Shown: one piece after another, positions 25,186-34,846 of the stretch | Layout of the letters: every line of letters starts with the position of its first letter | How positions within the stretch are numbered: position 1 is the stretch's first letter | NCBI GenBank assembly: GCA_017651425.1 | Contig: JAGCCZ010000017.1 | Location: 1-55,729 of the forward strand | From: Bacteroidales bacterium | Lineage (GTDB): Bacteria; Bacteroidota; Bacteroidia; Bacteroidales; WCHB1-69 | DNA: 55,729 nt | Direction of reading: 5' to 3' | Made by a program: the position numbers and the translations under genes | The notes under the pieces: model-generated | Databases searched by the model: none | Told to the model about the DNA's origin: nothing | The model's input: only the letters and a program-made list of their open reading frames with translations

Positions 25186-28023
25186 ATGGAATACAATTTT
25201 AGAGAAATCGAAGCCAAATGGCAGAAGAACTGGAAAGAAAAACAGATTTATAAAACCGTAATCAATAATAACAAGCCCAAGTACTATGTCCTGGACATGT
25301 TCCCCTACCCTTCCGGTGCCGGATTGCATGTAGGGCATCCGTTAGGATACATTGCTTCCGACATCTTCTCCCGTTACAAACGTCAGAAGGGATTCAACGT
25401 ACTGCACCCCATGGGCTATGACGCATTCGGACTACCCGCCGAGCAATACGCTATCCAGACCGGCCAGCATCCCGCCGTGACAACGGAGAAGAATGTCAAT
25501 CGCTATCGCGAGCAGCTCGACAAACTTGGCTTCAGCTACGACTGGAGCCGCGAGTTCCGCACTTGCGACCCTGACTACTACAAATGGACCCAATGGACCT
25601 TCATCCAGCTGTTCAACTCCTATTATGACAAGAAAGCCGACAAGGCCATGCCCATCGCCGACCTCGTCGCCCGTTTCGAGCAGTCTGGCACTGAAAATGT
25701 CGATGCCGCCGCCACAGAGTCCTTGGACTTCACGGCTGAGGAGTGGAAGACCATGGACGAGAAGACGCAGCAGCAGACGCTGATGAACTACCGTTTGGCC
25801 TACCTTGCCGACACATGGGTCAATTGGTGCGCCGGATTGGGCACTGTTTTAGCCAACGACGAGGTCGTCAACGGTCTCTCCGTCCGTGGCGGCTTCCCCG
25901 TGGAGCGCAAGCTGATGAGACAGTGGATCCTCCGTGTCTCCGCATACGCCGAAAGGCTGCTTGCCGGATTGGAGAACGTGGAATGGACAGACTCCTTGAA
26001 GGAAATCCAGCGCAACTGGATTGGTCGCAGCGAGGGTGCAGCCGTATGGTTCCCCTTGGCTATGGAAGGCCAGCTCGACTGGAAAAAACTCTACATGGGC
26101 GGCAATGTTGATGGTGTGCAGAACGAGCCCTCCTTCGAGATCTTCACCACGCGCCCTGACACCATCTTCGGTGTGACCTTCATGGTCTTGTGCCCCGAGC
26201 ACGAGATGATTCCCGCCATCACCACGCCAGAGCAGAAGGCGGAAGTGGAAGCCTACGTCACTTGGGCCAAGAACCGCTCCGAGCGCGAGCGCCAGGCCGA
26301 AGTCAAGAAGGTGAGCGGAGTGTTCACGGGTGCGTACGCCATCAACCCCATCACAGAAGAACGCATTCCCATTTGGGTCAGCGACTATGTATTGTCCGAC
26401 TACGGCACAGGCGCCATCATGGCCGTACCGGCCCACGACAGCCGCGACTTTGCATTCGCCCGTCATTTCAACCTGCCCATCCGTCAGGTGGTGGCCCCAT
26501 TCCCCGACGATTTGAGCGACCCTGACACATGGGAGGAGTCCATGGACAGCAAAAACGGCTATTGCGTGAACTCCGGCTTCATCTCCGGAATGACCGTCAA
26601 AGAGGGCGGCAAGGCGATGATCGAGAAGATCAAGACAATGGGCATCGGCTACGGCACGGTGAACTACCGCCTGCGCGACGCCATCTTCAGCCGCCAGCGC
26701 TACTGGGGCGAGCCGTTCCCCATCTACTACAAGGATGGCATGCCCTACCCGATTCCTGAAGAAGAGCTGCCCGTCAAGCTTCCCGAGATCGGCGAGTTCA
26801 AGCCCACCGAGACGGGTGAGCCGCCATTGGCACGCGCCGAAAACTGGACCTACAAGGGCTACCCCATGGAATACAACACGATGCCCGGATTCGCCGGCTC
26901 CTCCGGCTATTATCTCCGCTACATGGACCCGCACAACGACAAGGAGTATTTCTCCAAAGAGGCCAACGAGTATTGGCGCGACGTGGATCTCTACGTCGGC
27001 GGCGCCGAACACGCCACCGGCCACCTGATCTATTCCCGTTTCTGGAACAAGTTCCTCCATGACATCGGCCTCAGTTGCGAAGAAGAGCCCTTCAAGAAAC
27101 TCATCAACCAAGGCATGATCCAAGGACGCACCAACTTCGTCTATCGCATCGTCGGCACCAACAAGTATGTCTCCTTTGGGCTGAAAGACGGCTATGAGGT
27201 CACGCCCATCCGCGTCGATGTCAACATCGTGCGAAACGATGTGCTCGACACCGAGGCGTTCAAGAAGTGGATGCCCGACTTCGCCGATGCCGAATTTATC
27301 CTTGAAGAGGGCCAATACATCTGCGGCTGGGAGGTGGAGAAGATGTCCAAGTCCAAATACAACGTGCAAAATCCCGACGACCTCGTGGAAAAATACGGGG
27401 CCGACACCCTGCGCATGTACGAGATGTTCCTCGGCCCCATCGAGATGGCCAAGCCGTGGGACACCAACGGCATCGAAGGCGTCTTCCGCTTCATCAAGAA
27501 GTTCTGGCGTCTCTTCCACGACAAGGATTTCAACTGGTGCGTGACCGACGACGAGCCCACCCGCGAGGAGTACAAGATTCTTCACAAGACCATCAAGAAG
27601 ATTGAAGAAGACAACGAGAAGTTCTCCTTCAACACCGCCATCAGTGCCTTTATGATTTGCACCAACGAGTTAGGCGATGCCAAGTGCAGCAAACGCAAGA
27701 TCTTAGAGCCGCTCTGCGTGCTGATGTCCGCCTACGCGCCGCACATCACCGAAGAGCTGTGGTCGCTCATGAGACATGCCGACTCCATCGTGGATGCCGC
27801 ATACCCCACGCTTGACGAGTCCTACCTCCAGGAGTCCGACTTCACCTATCCCGTCTCCTTCAACGGCAAGATGCGCCTTAAGCTCACCTTCCCGCTCACC
27901 CATACTCAAAAGGAGATTGAGCCTGTTTTGCTGGCCGACGCGGACGTGCAGAAATGGCTTGGCGGCAAGAGTCCCAAGAAAATCATCGTGGTGCCCAAGC
28001 GCATCATCAACATCGTCCTCTAA
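25186..28023 (+). CDS. leuS: Leucyl-tRNA synthetase
   Basis: A 945-residue class I synthetase charging tRNA-Leu. The HIGH motif is HVGH (48-51, within [13 protein letters not shown]); the KMSKS loop is intact (KMSKSKYN, about 718-725). Between them are the editing-domain signatures [17 protein letters not shown] and [18 protein letters not shown]-terminal anticodon and tail domains are present. Only 36 bp separate it from the adhesin stop; no promoter box is seen there. A large minus-strand open frame across it is a composition artefact. Confidence 0.97.
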   Translation: MEYNFREIEAKWQKNWKEKQIYKTVINNNKPKYYVLDMFPYPSGAGLHVGHPLGYIASDIFSRYKRQKGFNVLHPMGYDAFGLPAEQYAIQTGQHPAVTTEKNVNRYREQLDKLGFSYDWSREFRTCDPDYYKWTQWTFIQLFNSYYDKKADKAMPIADLVARFEQSGTENVDAAATESLDFTAEEWKTMDEKTQQQTLMNYRLAYLADTWVNWCAGLGTVLANDEVVNGLSVRGGFPVERKLMRQWILRVSAYAERLLAGLENVEWTDSLKEIQRNWIGRSEGAAVWFPLAMEGQLDWKKLYMGGNVDGVQNEPSFEIFTTRPDTIFGVTFMVLCPEHEMIPAITTPEQKAEVEAYVTWAKNRSERERQAEVKKVSGVFTGAYAINPITEERIPIWVSDYVLSDYGTGAIMAVPAHDSRDFAFARHFNLPIRQVVAPFPDDLSDPDTWEESMDSKNGYCVNSGFISGMTVKEGGKAMIEKIKTMGIGYGTVNYRLRDAIFSRQRYWGEPFPIYYKDGMPYPIPEEELPVKLPEIGEFKPTETGEPPLARAENWTYKGYPMEYNTMPGFAGSSGYYLRYMDPHNDKEYFSKEANEYWRDVDLYVGGAEHATGHLIYSRFWNKFLHDIGLSCEEEPFKKLINQGMIQGRTNFVYRIVGTNKYVSFGLKDGYEVTPIRVDVNIVRNDVLDTEAFKKWMPDFADAEFILEEGQYICGWEVEKMSKSKYNVQNPDDLVEKYGADTLRMYEMFLGPIEMAKPWDTNGIEGVFRFIKKFWRLFHDKDFNWCVTDDEPTREEYKILHKTIKKIEEDNEKFSFNTAISAFMICTNELGDAKCSKRKILEPLCVLMSAYAPHITEELWSLMRHADSIVDAAYPTLDESYLQESDFTYPVSFNGKMRLKLTFPLTHTQKEIEPVLLADADVQKWLGGKSPKKIIVVPKRIINIVL

Positions 28024-28033
28024 AATCATATAG

Positions 28034-29488
28034 ATGAAACAGAAGGATTTTGTCTTCAACATCTGTTTCCTCCTGTTTCTAAACCTGTTGGTCAAGCCCT
28101 TCTGGATCCTCGGAGTGGACGTGGGAGTGCAGAACCAAGTGGGAGCGGAAACGTACGGACTGTACTTCGCCGTCCTCAACTTCACCTTCATGTTCAACAT
28201 CCTTCTGGACATGGGTACGACCAACTTCAACAACCGCAACATTGCCCGCAACAACCAGCTGTTAGAGAAGCATTTGTCAAGCATTGTCATATTGCGGTTG
28301 CTTCTGGCTGTCATCTACATGGCCGTGATCTTCACCGTGGCATTGGCCATCGGCTATCGCGGGTTAATGCTGAAACTGCTTTTCTGGATCTCTATCAACC
28401 AGTTTCTCAACGCGTTCCTGCTTTACCTGCGTTCCAATGTGTCGGCCCTGCTGATGTTCAAAACCGACAGTGTGCTTTCCGTCCTTGACCGCATGCTGAT
28501 GATTCTCTTCTGCGGCCTGCTCCTGTGGGGAAACATCACCCGCGAACCTTTCCGTATCGAATGGTTCGTTTATTGCCAGACAGCGGCCTACACGATTGCC
28601 GTTTTGGTAGCACTCGTCATAGTGGTCTATAAGTCGCATTTGCGCAAGCTGACCTGGAATGGCCCCTTCTTTCTGATGATCATGAAACGGAGTCTGCCCT
28701 TTGCTGCGTTATATCTGCTGATGGCATGCTATAACCGCATCGACTCCGTGATGATCGAGCGCATGCTGCCCGTGGACATTGCCTCCACACAGGCGGGCAT
28801 CTACGCTTCCGCGTTCCGCCTGCTTGATGCCTTAGTGATGATCGCCTACCTCTTCTCGGTCATCCTTTTGCCTCTCTTTTCCAAGATGATCAAGGAAAGG
28901 GAAGACATACAGCCCATCGTGCGGACTTCGTTCTCGCTGCTCTTTGTCTTTGCCATCAGCGCAGTCGTCATTCTGCTCGGTTACAAAGAGCCCGTCATCT
29001 CCTTGCTTTATGATGAGCACGTCGCAGCTTCTGTTGCTGTGTTCTCCATACTGATCCCGTGCATTATCCCGACTTCGTTCACCTATGTGTTCGGCACGCT
29101 ACTCACGGCAAACGGCAGTTTGAAAAAGCTGAACATCACGGCGTTGGTGGGCATTCTGGTCAACATCGTCGTCAACCTCATCATGATTCCGTTGTGGCAC
29201 GCACGGGGCGCAGCCGTGGCCAGCCTTTGCACCCAGTCGGTGGTCTCGCTGCTGCAATTCATCATCGCCATGCGGGAGCTGAAAGTGCCCATGCGCACGC
29301 TGCCCTGGCTCTCCTGCCTGCTATTCATCACACTGCTTGTGCCAACAGTCGTGATAGCCAGCCGGCACCTGCACATACACGTCCTTTATTCGCTCATCCT
29401 AATGCTCGGTGCCGCCTTCGTTTACGGCATCGCGACCCGCCTTATCGACCTGCGCGCACTACGAAGCACCCTCATCCCAAAATCCTGA
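28034..29488 (+). CDS. Polysaccharide flippase (Wzx/MOP superfamily)
   Basis: A 484-residue membrane protein with about 12-14 hydrophobic helices, typical of Wzx/RfbX-type flippases that move undecaprenyl-linked sugars across the inner membrane. It starts KQKDFVFNICFLLFLNLLVKPFWI and has the internal YNRIDSVMIERML segment seen in the superfamily. No glycosyltransferases are nearby, so the substrate is unknown; lipid II or a surface glycan are alternatives. It follows leuS by 10 bp and precedes the TlyA gene by 6 bp. Confidence 0.85.
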   Translation: MKQKDFVFNICFLLFLNLLVKPFWILGVDVGVQNQVGAETYGLYFAVLNFTFMFNILLDMGTTNFNNRNIARNNQLLEKHLSSIVILRLLLAVIYMAVIFTVALAIGYRGLMLKLLFWISINQFLNAFLLYLRSNVSALLMFKTDSVLSVLDRMLMILFCGLLLWGNITREPFRIEWFVYCQTAAYTIAVLVALVIVVYKSHLRKLTWNGPFFLMIMKRSLPFAALYLLMACYNRIDSVMIERMLPVDIASTQAGIYASAFRLLDALVMIAYLFSVILLPLFSKMIKEREDIQPIVRTSFSLLFVFAISAVVILLGYKEPVISLLYDEHVAASVAVFSILIPCIIPTSFTYVFGTLLTANGSLKKLNITALVGILVNIVVNLIMIPLWHARGAAVASLCTQSVVSLLQFIIAMRELKVPMRTLPWLSCLLFITLLVPTVVIASRHLHIHVLYSLILMLGAAFVYGIATRLIDLRALRSTLIPKS

Positions 29489-29494
29489 ACCGAC

Positions 29495-30292
29495 ATGCGA
29501 TTAGACAAATATCTCGTGGACCAGCAACTTTTCCCTTCCCGTGAGAAAGCCCAGACTGCCATCCGGCAGCGAACCGTCATGATCGACGGACGCATCGCCA
29601 CCAAGGCCTCCCAGGAGGTCAACGACAACATGTATGTGGAGGTCATCGACATCTTCAACAAGTACGTCAGCATGGGCGGGCTGAAGCTGGAAAAGGCCAT
29701 CCAGACCTTCGGGTTGGAGTTCCGAGACAAATGGGTGCTCGACATCGGGAGTTCCACGGGAGGCTTCACCGACTGTGCCTTGCAGCACGGCGCCGCGCAT
29801 GTCGTGGCCGTGGATGTGGGCACACAACAGTTGGCCGACAGCCTGCGGCACGACGATCGTGTCACCTCCTTGGAAAACAAGGACTTCCGCAACCTCACGT
29901 CCGAAGAGATACAAGGCAGGCAGTTTGACTTCATCGTCTCCGATGTCTCCTTCATTTCACTCACCTACATTCTGCCCTATTGTGCCCAGTTTCTGAAACC
30001 CGACGGGCTGATGATGCTGCTCATCAAGCCGCAATTCGAGGCTGGTCCCTCTTTTTTAAGTCGCGGCGGCATCGTCAACAACGAGAAAGGATATAAAGTC
30101 GCCATCAGCAAGGTGGTGGAAGAGGCTCTCAACCAAGGGTTCCACCTGCACGGCATCGCCGTTTCCACACTCTTCGAAATTCATAAGAACGTGGAGTTCC
30201 TGTCCCTTTTCAGCCAGCAAGCCGACTCCTACCACCTCGACCTGAACAAACTCTGCGACGAAGTCAAAGAGGTCAAGAACCAAATCAAATGA
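29495..30292 (+). CDS. tlyA: TlyA-type rRNA 2'-O-methyltransferase
   Basis: A 265-residue protein with an N-terminal S4 RNA-binding domain (about 1-60, MRLDKYLVDQQLFPSREKAQ) and an FtsJ-like methyltransferase domain. SAM-binding motif DIGSSTGGFTDC is near 83-94; DVSFISL and LIKPQFE carry the Asp and Lys of the catalytic set. TlyA enzymes methylate ribose in 16S and/or 23S rRNA; older annotation calls them hemolysin A. It overlaps the DUF2461 gene by 4 bp (ATGA). Confidence 0.9.
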   Translation: MRLDKYLVDQQLFPSREKAQTAIRQRTVMIDGRIATKASQEVNDNMYVEVIDIFNKYVSMGGLKLEKAIQTFGLEFRDKWVLDIGSSTGGFTDCALQHGAAHVVAVDVGTQQLADSLRHDDRVTSLENKDFRNLTSEEIQGRQFDFIVSDVSFISLTYILPYCAQFLKPDGLMMLLIKPQFEAGPSFLSRGGIVNNEKGYKVAISKVVEEALNQGFHLHGIAVSTLFEIHKNVEFLSLFSQQADSYHLDLNKLCDEVKEVKNQIK

Positions 30293-30993
30293 GAGAGACC
30301 GCACAAATATTCAGCTTTTTGACCGGCCTTGTGACGCACAACGACCGCGAATGGTTCAAAGCCAACAAATCGGCTTATGACGAGGCCTGGGCCATGTTCA
30401 ACGACTTTCTCGAGCGGCTGATTGCCGAGATGGCCAAGTTCGAACCCGCCATCGCCTATCTCACGCCCAAAGACTGTACTTACCGCATCTACAGAGACCT
30501 GCGTTTCACACAAGACAAGACTCCCTATAAAGGTCATTTTGGCGCCTACATCAATGAGCACGGCAAGAAGGCGTACTATGGCGGCTATTACATACAAATC
30601 GAGCCGCGGCAAGTCATGCTGGCCAGTGGCGTATGGTGGCTGCCGGCAAAGGAGATGCGCGCCCTGCGGCAAGCCATTGTCGATCAGGCCGACCTCTACG
30701 GCAACCTTGTGGAAAACCCCGAGTTCAAAGCCCTCTGCCCCGTCATTGGCTTGGATCACTTCAAGCGCATTCCCAACGGCATGCCCAAAGATTTCCCCCA
30801 CCCCGAATACATCCTTTGCAAGGACTACACCTGCAGCACATCTCTGACTCCAAAACAGTTCCTGAATTCAACCATTGAAGAAATCGCCGAAAAGTTCCAA
30901 ATCATGAAACCCTTCAACGATTTCCTAAAAGAAAACGTCCTCATCAACTTCGAAGAGATGGAAGGGATGAAGGACGTAGTAAAGTTCATTTGA
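30289..30993 (+). CDS. DUF2461 family protein
   Basis: A 234-residue cytoplasmic protein of the DUF2461 family, recognised by FLTGLVTHNDREWFKANKSAYDEA at the start, then YRIYRDLRFTQDKTPYKGHFGA and YYIQIEP. The biochemical role is unknown. It ends the leuS-flippase-tlyA run. The following 94 bp before the convergent DUF4301 gene show no clear hairpin terminator. Confidence 0.88.
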   Translation: MRETAQIFSFLTGLVTHNDREWFKANKSAYDEAWAMFNDFLERLIAEMAKFEPAIAYLTPKDCTYRIYRDLRFTQDKTPYKGHFGAYINEHGKKAYYGGYYIQIEPRQVMLASGVWWLPAKEMRALRQAIVDQADLYGNLVENPEFKALCPVIGLDHFKRIPNGMPKDFPHPEYILCKDYTCSTSLTPKQFLNSTIEEIAEKFQIMKPFNDFLKENVLINFEEMEGMKDVVKFI

Positions 30994-31087
30994 GTGCGGA
31001 GTCGTGGACAGGGTCCGCGTGTCGATTTGTCCGTGCCGGAGGGGCTGGTGCAACCACAGAGGGAACCCAACCGCCAATCACCGACAA

Positions 31088-32581
31088 CTATCTTCTCAAC
31101 AAATCGAACACTGTCTTGACAGGGTTAAAGGTCTCGATGGGCACTTCCACAAAGATGGTGATCCAGCGGCTCATGGCACCGTTCCAGAGTCCGGGAAGTT
31201 CCAGAGCCTTAAGGGTGCGGTCGCCATACGACTTGGAGGAGATGAAGCCTGTGTCTGGGTCCACATAGCGGGCGAGGTCGAAGCGGTGGCCATTGTAGTC
31301 CTTGAGTCCGCATACCATATCCACGGGGTTGAAATGGGTGGCGTGGGTCATGATGTCCATCTGTGCCGGATTTTTCTTGTCGATCTGGGAGGATTCAACA
31401 ATTTGGAGAGAGGTTTCGCCCTCGGCGTTGGTCACCCAGAACGGGCCGCCGCCGGGTTCGCCCTCGTTTTTGACCATACCGCAAAGGCGGATGGGGCGAT
31501 TGAGCTTCTCGTACAGCATCTCGCGAGTCACATCCTCTCCAAGGGAAATCATCAGATCCGTTTCAGCGAAGTCGAGGATTTCGCAGAGCGTCATGTCGTC
31601 CACCTCTCCAGCCTCAAGGAGTCGGAGGTACTGGAAGGTGCGGGCCTGCAGCTGGAGCAGATGCGCGGCGAGAGCTTTCTTGTAGCGCACAGTGGGTCCC
31701 ACGCGCTCCTCGGTGATGACATTGTCGATATTCTTGACAAAAACCAAGTCGGCATCCAGCTTGTCCATGTTGTGGATGAGCGCGCCGTGACCGGCGGGAC
31801 GGAAGAGCAGGTTTCCGTTCTCATCACGGAAGGGAGAATTGTCGAGTTCGGCTGCCACGGTGTCGGTGGCAGGGTCTTGGATGGAGAAGTCGATATGATA
31901 CTTCACGCCATATTGTTGCTCATAGAGGGGGACCATCTTGGCCAACAGGGCTTCAAAACCTGCCTGATGTTGCGGTGATACCGTGAAATGCAGATGGCAT
32001 TCCCCGTCATTGCAGGCATAGAGGGCCGCCTCCACAAGATGTTCCTCCACAGCCGTGCGGATCTTGTCGGGATAGCGATGGAAAAGCAGGAGTCCCTTGG
32101 GCTGGTTGCCGTAATTGAGGCCTTCCGGCTCAAGCAGATAGCGGATGATGAGCTTGTAGTTGCGAGCCTGGATTTCAGCGGCCATGTCGTGGCCATCCTT
32201 GGCAAGTGCATCGGAAAGTGCCTCGTAGAAGGGGAATTTGGGCAGTTTATCCAAGAAGTCGAGCGCCTTTTGCTGCGTCGCGGGCGCATCGTCGGACAGA
32301 TAGGAGTATAGCTCCTTGAACATGCGGGAAGCGGCGCCGGATGCGGGCACGAACTTGAGGACCTTCTTGCCCGCCAACAAATGGGGATAATCCTCGCAGA
32401 GCTCTTCCACGACATCGGAGTCGAGGCGCAGGATGCCGTCGTCAAGAGTGGCGGCGCGGTCAAGATTGGCAAAGTCGAAGCCCTTGCAAAAGCATTCGAG
32501 TTGATGTTCAACAATGGCGGGGTCGCTGCCGCGACGCCGCATGAAATCTAAATCCTGAGGGGTGAATTCTGTCATAGCCAT
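31088..32581 (-). CDS. DUF4301 family protein
   Basis: A 497-residue soluble protein of the DUF4301 family found mainly in Bacteroidota. It begins with MTEFTPQDLDFMRRRG and has a phosphate-loop-like VPASGAASRMFKEL segment (near residue 80), suggestive of a nucleotidyltransferase-like fold, plus PKGLLLFHRY and RPAGHGALIHN. Activity not established. ATG at 32581 (MAMTEF) is used; the second ATG at 32575 is equally possible. A -7 box is 16 bp upstream. Confidence 0.85.
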   Translation of the reverse strand: MAMTEFTPQDLDFMRRRGSDPAIVEHQLECFCKGFDFANLDRAATLDDGILRLDSDVVEELCEDYPHLLAGKKVLKFVPASGAASRMFKELYSYLSDDAPATQQKALDFLDKLPKFPFYEALSDALAKDGHDMAAEIQARNYKLIIRYLLEPEGLNYGNQPKGLLLFHRYPDKIRTAVEEHLVEAALYACNDGECHLHFTVSPQHQAGFEALLAKMVPLYEQQYGVKYHIDFSIQDPATDTVAAELDNSPFRDENGNLLFRPAGHGALIHNMDKLDADLVFVKNIDNVITEERVGPTVRYKKALAAHLLQLQARTFQYLRLLEAGEVDDMTLCEILDFAETDLMISLGEDVTREMLYEKLNRPIRLCGMVKNEGEPGGGPFWVTNAEGETSLQIVESSQIDKKNPAQMDIMTHATHFNPVDMVCGLKDYNGHRFDLARYVDPDTGFISSKSYGDRTLKALELPGLWNGAMSRWITIFVEVPIETFNPVKTVFDLLRR

Positions 32582-32597
32582 GATATTTTTAAAGCAG

Positions 32598-32605
32598 CAA
32601 AAGTA
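32598..32605 (-). promoter_or_regulatory. -7 box (TACTTTTG) for the DUF4301 gene
   Basis: Minus-strand TACTTTTG, 16 bp before the ATG at 32581; separates this gene's transcription from the AbiE pair upstream. Confidence 0.6.
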
Positions 32606-32648
32606 CAAAAAATAGTGATTGGTGGTAAAAAACGCCCGGCGACTTTAT

Positions 32649-33479
32649 TTATTGAAATTTTATTCTTTCCGCCAGCTGCACAAAATAGTCATTCGACCAG
32701 ATGGCGGTTTCGCTTACATTTTTCACAAACGGTTCCACGTCCTGCTTCACCATTTTTATATCTGTACTGGATAGTCTTTCCTTCAGCCGTTCCACGAACT
32801 CTTCCTTGCCTATTTCGAGTCCGTTGAACTGCCTGATGCGTTCCTGCAAATGCGCGAAATCAAGGGGCACCCTATTCCGCACGTACCACTCGAAATCGTA
32901 CCAGTCGCGGCCTTTCACGCGGTTTTTCCAATTGCGGAACAGCAAGGCGTGCATTTTCCCGGCAAACAGGTCTGGCAAAGTGAGACAGCGCACCATGAAG
33001 GAGGACGGCTGCAGCAACAGCTTGTCCTCGGTGGAGAACCGCATCGGCGGGTCCGTGTCCACCTCAATCTTAATCTTAATGCTTTTCTCGGTCTGAAAAG
33101 TGAGATCATAGACATCCGTGTCATCCTTCAGGAACGCCGACTCGACCCTACCAAACGTGCGCTTCTCCTTCTTATGGATTTCAACCTTGCGTCCCACGTA
33201 TGCAAACTCATCCACAATATAGGGGAAGAATTTCTCGAACTGGAATTTCTCGTCGGGAGCTGTCAGCGAGAAATCCATATCCTCGCTAAAACGGTTCAGT
33301 CCGTGGAAGATGCGCAGACACGTGCCACCGTAAAAAGCGGCGGAATCAAAAAAACCGCCTCTGTTCAAACCTGCCAGTACAATTTGCTGGTTCACCTCGA
33401 AGACAGCGTTACGTCTCTGCTGTGCGGTGGACAACTCGTAGTCGGACAACATCTTTTGGTAAATATCGTTCATCGTCAT
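32649..33479 (-). CDS. abiEii: AbiEii/AbiGii-family nucleotidyltransferase toxin
   Basis: A 276-residue nucleotidyltransferase toxin of the AbiE type IV toxin-antitoxin and abortive-infection system. Motifs: FYGGTCLR (about 49-56) and RFSEDMDFSL (63-72, catalytic Asp67 and Asp69) form the polymerase-beta-like core; IKIKIEVD and LFAGKMHALL and KGRDWYDFEWYV follow as motifs III and IV. All look intact. The ATG at 33479 overlaps the antitoxin TGA (ATGA), the normal AbiE arrangement; upstream in-frame residues are not used. Confidence 0.9.
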   Translation of the reverse strand: MTMNDIYQKMLSDYELSTAQQRRNAVFEVNQQIVLAGLNRGGFFDSAAFYGGTCLRIFHGLNRFSEDMDFSLTAPDEKFQFEKFFPYIVDEFAYVGRKVEIHKKEKRTFGRVESAFLKDDTDVYDLTFQTEKSIKIKIEVDTDPPMRFSTEDKLLLQPSSFMVRCLTLPDLFAGKMHALLFRNWKNRVKGRDWYDFEWYVRNRVPLDFAHLQERIRQFNGLEIGKEEFVERLKERLSSTDIKMVKQDVEPFVKNVSETAIWSNDYFVQLAERIKFQ

Positions 33480-34093
33480 AGTATTTTTGCCAACAGATTC
33501 AATGTGTTTTTCTTCTTTCCGACAGCGGCACACTGGCGGAAAATGTCCAGATTCGCTTGAGAAAAACCATCCATGTCCAAACGGATATCTTCCTCCAGCC
33601 ACTCGTGCAATTCCTTCTTATACCGCAAATTTAGCCCAGGAGTGTTCACAATCAAGTCGCACAAAGCCTTTTCGGGCGAGGCCATAACGAAATTGCAGCC
33701 ATCTTCGCTGATTTGCGCCAAGCCAATGCTGAAATAATCCGGAAGGCAAGAGATGTACTGAAACCGCCCAAAGGCATTCTCGAAATTGCGGGAGTGCTTC
33801 ACAGTCAGTGACTGCGTGACATAAACCGCCTCCGGAATCAGACCGTAATAGCGCAAGGCGGTTTGCATCGACACATACGAAGGCCCGTACAGGCGGTTGG
33901 CTATCAGCTCGGTGGAGACAGGTTTGCCGCTTATCTCCGGGCTCACCACGTACAATCCGCGCTTGAGGCGAATGATCTCCCCCGCCCTCTCCAGCTCACG
34001 CACCTTCTGGTTCTTTCCCGAAATCTCGGGAAAGAGATTACCCAGCACGCTGTTGCTCACTGGAATATTCTGTAATGTAGCCAACTTATTCAC
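33476..34093 (-). CDS. abiEi: AbiEi-type antitoxin / transcriptional regulator
   Basis: A 205-residue antitoxin with an N-terminal winged-helix part (VRELERAGEIIRLKRGLYVV, about 31-50) and a C-terminal domain with STELIANRLYGPSYVSMQTALRYYGLIPE, a core signature of AbiEi proteins. AbiEi represses its own operon and counters AbiEii without direct binding in studied cases. The start is GTG at 34093; no other start is available within 70 codons. A -7 box ends only 4 bp before this GTG. Confidence 0.88.
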   Translation of the reverse strand: MNKLATLQNIPVSNSVLGNLFPEISGKNQKVRELERAGEIIRLKRGLYVVSPEISGKPVSTELIANRLYGPSYVSMQTALRYYGLIPEAVYVTQSLTVKHSRNFENAFGRFQYISCLPDYFSIGLAQISEDGCNFVMASPEKALCDLIVNTPGLNLRYKKELHEWLEEDIRLDMDGFSQANLDIFRQCAAVGKKKNTLNLLAKIL

Positions 34094-34097
34094 GCGG

Positions 34098-34105
34098 CAA
34101 AAATA
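34098..34105 (-). promoter_or_regulatory. -7 box (TATTTTTG) for abiEi-abiEii, next to the GTG start
   Basis: Minus-strand TATTTTTG; 4 bp (CCGC) separate it from the GTG at 34093, so the transcript would begin at about the start codon. Confidence 0.55.
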
Positions 34106-34475
34106 GCAAAATTTTGAACACTAAAGTATATTACATATATTTTTCTGTACGAAAAACAACTCTTTTGCAAAGGATTCAATTGTTCATTTGTCCATGTAAA
34201 TCTTATCTTTCTAAATGAATAATAATACCAGAATCTTTTTGATTCCTAATGTTGTCCTACGTTGTCCCCGTTGTCGTCCAAAAAACAGTCCATTTGTCTC
34301 TCTAACCCGAAAATAATTGTATTTTTGCACCGTAAAATTCCAACTGATATGGAAGATTTCAGAATATTTCAGGCAATGATATAGTAGTTGACCCATATAA
34401 GCAAAAGAGCTTGTTTTCTCCATCGCTTTTTACCCGTGGCACGGCAGTGCCGCGAGGCACACAGCTTGTATTCCC
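34106..34475. other. Gene-free AT-rich stretch with short repeats and palindromes
   Basis: Holds a near-tandem GTTGTCC repeat (34251-34280), an unassigned promoter box at 34320, and the palindrome GGCAC-GGCA-GTGCC (about 34438-34452). A minus-strand 70-codon frame (34211-34423) has no protein-like features. No gene supported. Confidence 0.6.
34320..34327 (+). promoter_or_regulatory. Orphan -7 box (TATTTTTG)
   Basis: Perfect TAnnTTTG match followed by GCACCG, as at real promoters in this window. The only downstream ATG (34350) gives an 11-codon frame ending in TAG. It may drive a small RNA or be a remnant. Confidence 0.4.
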
Positions 34476-34476
34476 T

Positions 34477-34515
34477 AAAAAGCAAGCACTTACAGCGATT
34501 GCCATAAATGCTTGC
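34477..34515 (-). terminator. Likely terminator of the tRNA-Pro/tRNA-Arg transcript
   Basis: On the minus strand, GCAAGCA (34515-34509) pairs with TGCTTGC (34488-34482) around a 20-nt loop and is followed by TTTTT. It lies 11 bp beyond the end of tRNA-Arg. The loop is longer than usual. Confidence 0.5.
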
Positions 34516-34525
34516 CTTTCCTTCG

Positions 34526-34599
34526 TGATTCCGCTGCGACTCGAACGCAGAACCTGCTGCTTAGAAGGCAGCTGCTCTATCCAGTTGAGCTACGGAACC
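34526..34599 (-). tRNA. tRNA-Arg (anticodon TCT)
   Basis: Acceptor GGTTCCG pairs with CGGAATC (one G-U), anticodon stem GCTGC/GCAGC with loop CTTCTAA (TCT, reading AGA), T loop TTCGAGT. Discriminator A at 34526; CCA is not encoded. Transcribed after tRNA-Pro with a 7-bp gap. Confidence 0.93.
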
Positions 34600-34606
34600 A
34601 TCCGCG

Positions 34607-34681
34607 TCGGGATAGCCTGATTCGAACAGGCGACCTCCTGCTCCCAAAGCAGGCGCGATAACCGGACTACGCTATATCCCG
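34607..34681 (-). tRNA. tRNA-Pro (anticodon TGG)
   Basis: Acceptor CGGGATA pairs with TATCCCG (C1-G72, typical of bacterial tRNA-Pro), anticodon stem CCTGC/GCAGG with loop TTTGGGA (TGG, reading CCA), T loop TTCGAAT. Discriminator A at 34607; CCA is not encoded. First in a two-tRNA transcript. Confidence 0.93.
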
Positions 34682-34692
34682 TTTCGAGGCTG

Positions 34693-34700
34693 CAAAAATA
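34693..34700 (-). promoter_or_regulatory. -7 box (TATTTTTG) for tRNA-Pro/tRNA-Arg
   Basis: Minus-strand TATTTTTG, 11 bp before the first base of tRNA-Pro. Confidence 0.65.
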
Positions 34701-34830
34701 CACTTTTTTTCATTTTGGCAAATTCTTCCTTTTCTTTTTTATCATGCTAAAATTCAATATATTACATACATACCGGAGAAAAAAGGCCGTTCCCCATGCT
34801 TCTTTTTCTCACTACAGCCCTTAAATTTCG

Positions 34831-34838
34831 TATTTTTG
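34831..34838 (+). promoter_or_regulatory. -7 box (TATTTTTG) for queA, almost touching the start codon
   Basis: 8 bp before the ATG at 34847. The sequence between box and ATG, CCGCCGCT, is identical to that in front of folK. Confidence 0.65.
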
Positions 34839-34846
34839 CCGCCGCT

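Noticed and set aside
25849..27585. 578-codon open frame on the minus strand
   Set aside because: Entirely antisense to leuS, whose motifs are intact; composition of the opposite strand explains the open frame.
34211..34423. 70-codon minus-strand frame
   Set aside because: No promoter, no conserved-looking pattern, and it crosses a palindrome and an orphan promoter box.
32582..34526. tRNA-targeted integration with a direct repeat of the tRNA-Arg end
   Set aside because: I looked for the tRNA 3' sequence on the far side of the AbiE pair and found none, and there is no integrase.
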